Assembly: GCA_949287835.1 (NCBI GenBank)
Contig: CASEHV010000011.1
Location: 62,001 to 126,000, forward strand
Source of the DNA: an uncultured Helicobacter sp.
GTDB taxonomy: Bacteria > Campylobacterota > Campylobacteria > Campylobacterales > Helicobacteraceae
DNA length: 64,000 bases
Reading direction: 5' to 3'
Shown piece by piece: positions 63,189 to 64,000 of the stretch (the first letter of the stretch is position 1; each line of letters begins with the position of its first letter). The notes below the pieces were generated by a model. The model had not been told where the DNA came from. It did not search any database and saw only the letters and a list, made by a program, of their open reading frames with translations. The translations under genes were made by a program, and so were the position numbers.

Positions 63189-64000
63189 TTAAAATTTCCT
63201 TCGCTTTAGCTGGGCTAAACTCTGTGCCAAAACTCCCTCTTTTCGTCCGATAAAGCCTAGCTTCTCTGCCGTGCTAGCCTTTATGCTAACCTGCGATTTT
63301 GACAGATATAAAATCTCTGCCAGAGATTCTTGCATTCTGCTTTTATAGGGTGAGATTCTAGGTGTTTGTGCGATGATGGTTACATCAAGATTTACTAGCA
63401 CCAATCCCGTGCTAAGGCAGTAGTCATAGATTCTCTTTAATAATTTTCTTGAATCTATATTGCTATATGCCATGTTGGTATCGGGAAAAATCTCGCCTAT
63501 ATCGCCATAATTCATCGCGCCAAGTATGGAATCAATCACCGCATGAATACCCACATCGCCATCACTATGTGCCTTAAATCCAAAGCTAGATTCTATCTCT
63601 ACGCCGCACAGACGCATGAGTTTGCCCTCCTCAAAGGCATGTATATCGCTACCATGTCCTATTAGAATCTCATTGTCATCTGATATATAATCTATCAAAT
63701 GCAAATCCTCTCTTGTCGTGAGTTTCCCCATTTTTGCACTTCCCTCTACAAAGCATATTTCGCATCCAAGTGCAAGCATGGCGCTACTCTCATCGCTAAA
63801 ATCCTGCCCTAGCTCTCTTGTGTGTAAAAGAGCAGAGGTTTTAGAAATCTGCGGGGTCTGAATGAGTTTTAGATTCTCTCGTTTTATGCTTTTTAGTAGT
63901 GGTTTTTTTGTTAAAGATTGACTATTTGTGGTTGGAGGTTTATTATTTATGTTCTTGCTATCAAATGTTGTTTGAGAGGTTTGATTCTGTGTTTTAATGT
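63189..64000 (-). CDS. ispDF: Bifunctional IspD/IspF (isoprenoid synthesis), 5' end outside window
   Basis: 270 codons open from the right edge to the stop at 63189. The IspD C-terminal part shows LKLIQTPQISKTSALL, then DFSDESSAM and FVEGSAKMGKLTTREDL. The IspF part starts near 63666 (ILIGHGSDIHAFEEG), with zinc ligands in DIH, HSDGDVGIHAVIDSILGA, and TAEKLGFIGRKEGV. It performs the cytidylyltransferase and cyclodiphosphate synthase steps of the MEP pathway, feeding UppS in this window. A Thr/Gln/Asn/Ser/Lys-rich run of about 35 codons (63900-64000) precedes the LIQTPQ segment, where IspD normally has ordered sequence; it may be another insert. The fusion is normal for Helicobacter. Confidence 0.92.
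   Translation of the reverse strand, partial: IKTQNQTSQTTFDSKNINNKPPTTNSQSLTKKPLLKSIKRENLKLIQTPQISKTSALLHTRELGQDFSDESSAMLALGCEICFVEGSAKMGKLTTREDLHLIDYISDDNEILIGHGSDIHAFEEGKLMRLCGVEIESSFGFKAHSDGDVGIHAVIDSILGAMNYGDIGEIFPDTNMAYSNIDSRKLLKRIYDYCLSTGLVLVNLDVTIIAQTPRISPYKSRMQESLAEILYLSKSQVSIKASTAEKLGFIGRKEGVLAQSLAQLKRRKF

Noticed and set aside
1-64000. tRNA and rRNA genes
   Set aside because: No T-loop GTTCGA-type motif with a cloverleaf around it, and no rRNA-like conserved stretch, was found by eye on either strand; a covariance-model scan would be decisive.

Overview
The window looks like chromosome of an enterohepatic-type Helicobacter (not H. pylori). The DNA is AT-rich. The gene content and several local orders match Epsilonproteobacteria: cheV3-cheA-cheW; ispDF next to an HP1021-type regulator and an ATP-sulfurylase-like gene (as in Campylobacter Cj1607-1609); gltX2-yggT; speA; a PgbA-like protein; and a complex I operon in which the usual nuoE and nuoF are replaced by the HP1264/HP1265 type. 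Locus names are from memory; no search was run.

Layout. 1-6.7 kb: HugZ-like haem oxygenase (cut by the left edge), an outer-membrane barrel with a TsaB-like gene, periplasmic DsbK-like oxidoreductase, HisH, CoaE, an orphan Upf1-like helicase and DoxX. 6.7-8.06 kb: a gene-poor gap with a terminator, a small gene broken by one stop codon, several palindromes and an intergenic repeat block. 8-18 kb: speA, a PgbA-domain protein, prs, two metallophosphoesterases and the chemotaxis operon cheV-cheA-cheW. 18-24.6 kb: leuA behind a candidate leucine-rich leader peptide, a HAD phosphatase, gluconate kinase and permease separated by a decayed duplication of their junction, and purS-purQ. 24.6-34.4 kb: a Tyr/Pro-rich Sel1/Hcp protein, TM2 protein-rbfA-rimP-aroK, then hypothetical-gatC-uppS-DUF455-nth-pgi and gltX2-yggT.

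34.6-54.6 kb is a complete complex I operon: nuoA, B, C, D, a 75-aa HP1264-like subunit, a 962-aa protein joining a NuoF-like iron-sulphur domain to a GltD-like FAD/NAD(P)H module, two tandem nuoG genes, then nuoH to nuoN. It is followed by murA, efp, a lone amino-acid ABC permease, an SNF symporter, a frameshifted POT peptide transporter, an enlarged peptidyl-tRNA hydrolase, the ATP-sulfurylase-like gene, the HP1021-like regulator and ispDF (cut by the right edge).

The most striking signal is a family of short, partly palindromic repeats. Their cores are about 26-27 nt (GATTCTTCG...CAGAATGAC) and 24-25 nt (ATGTTGAGC...GCGAAACATCT). They occur once between genes and have invaded five coding sequences in frame (pgi, the NuoF/GltD-like gene, both nuoG genes and nuoM), adding low-complexity segments of about 50 to 260 residues while keeping every reading frame open. 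In type this resembles the Rickettsia palindromic elements. The other leading points are the complex I input module (GltD fusion, a missing Cys ligand, duplicated NuoG) and the leuA leader.
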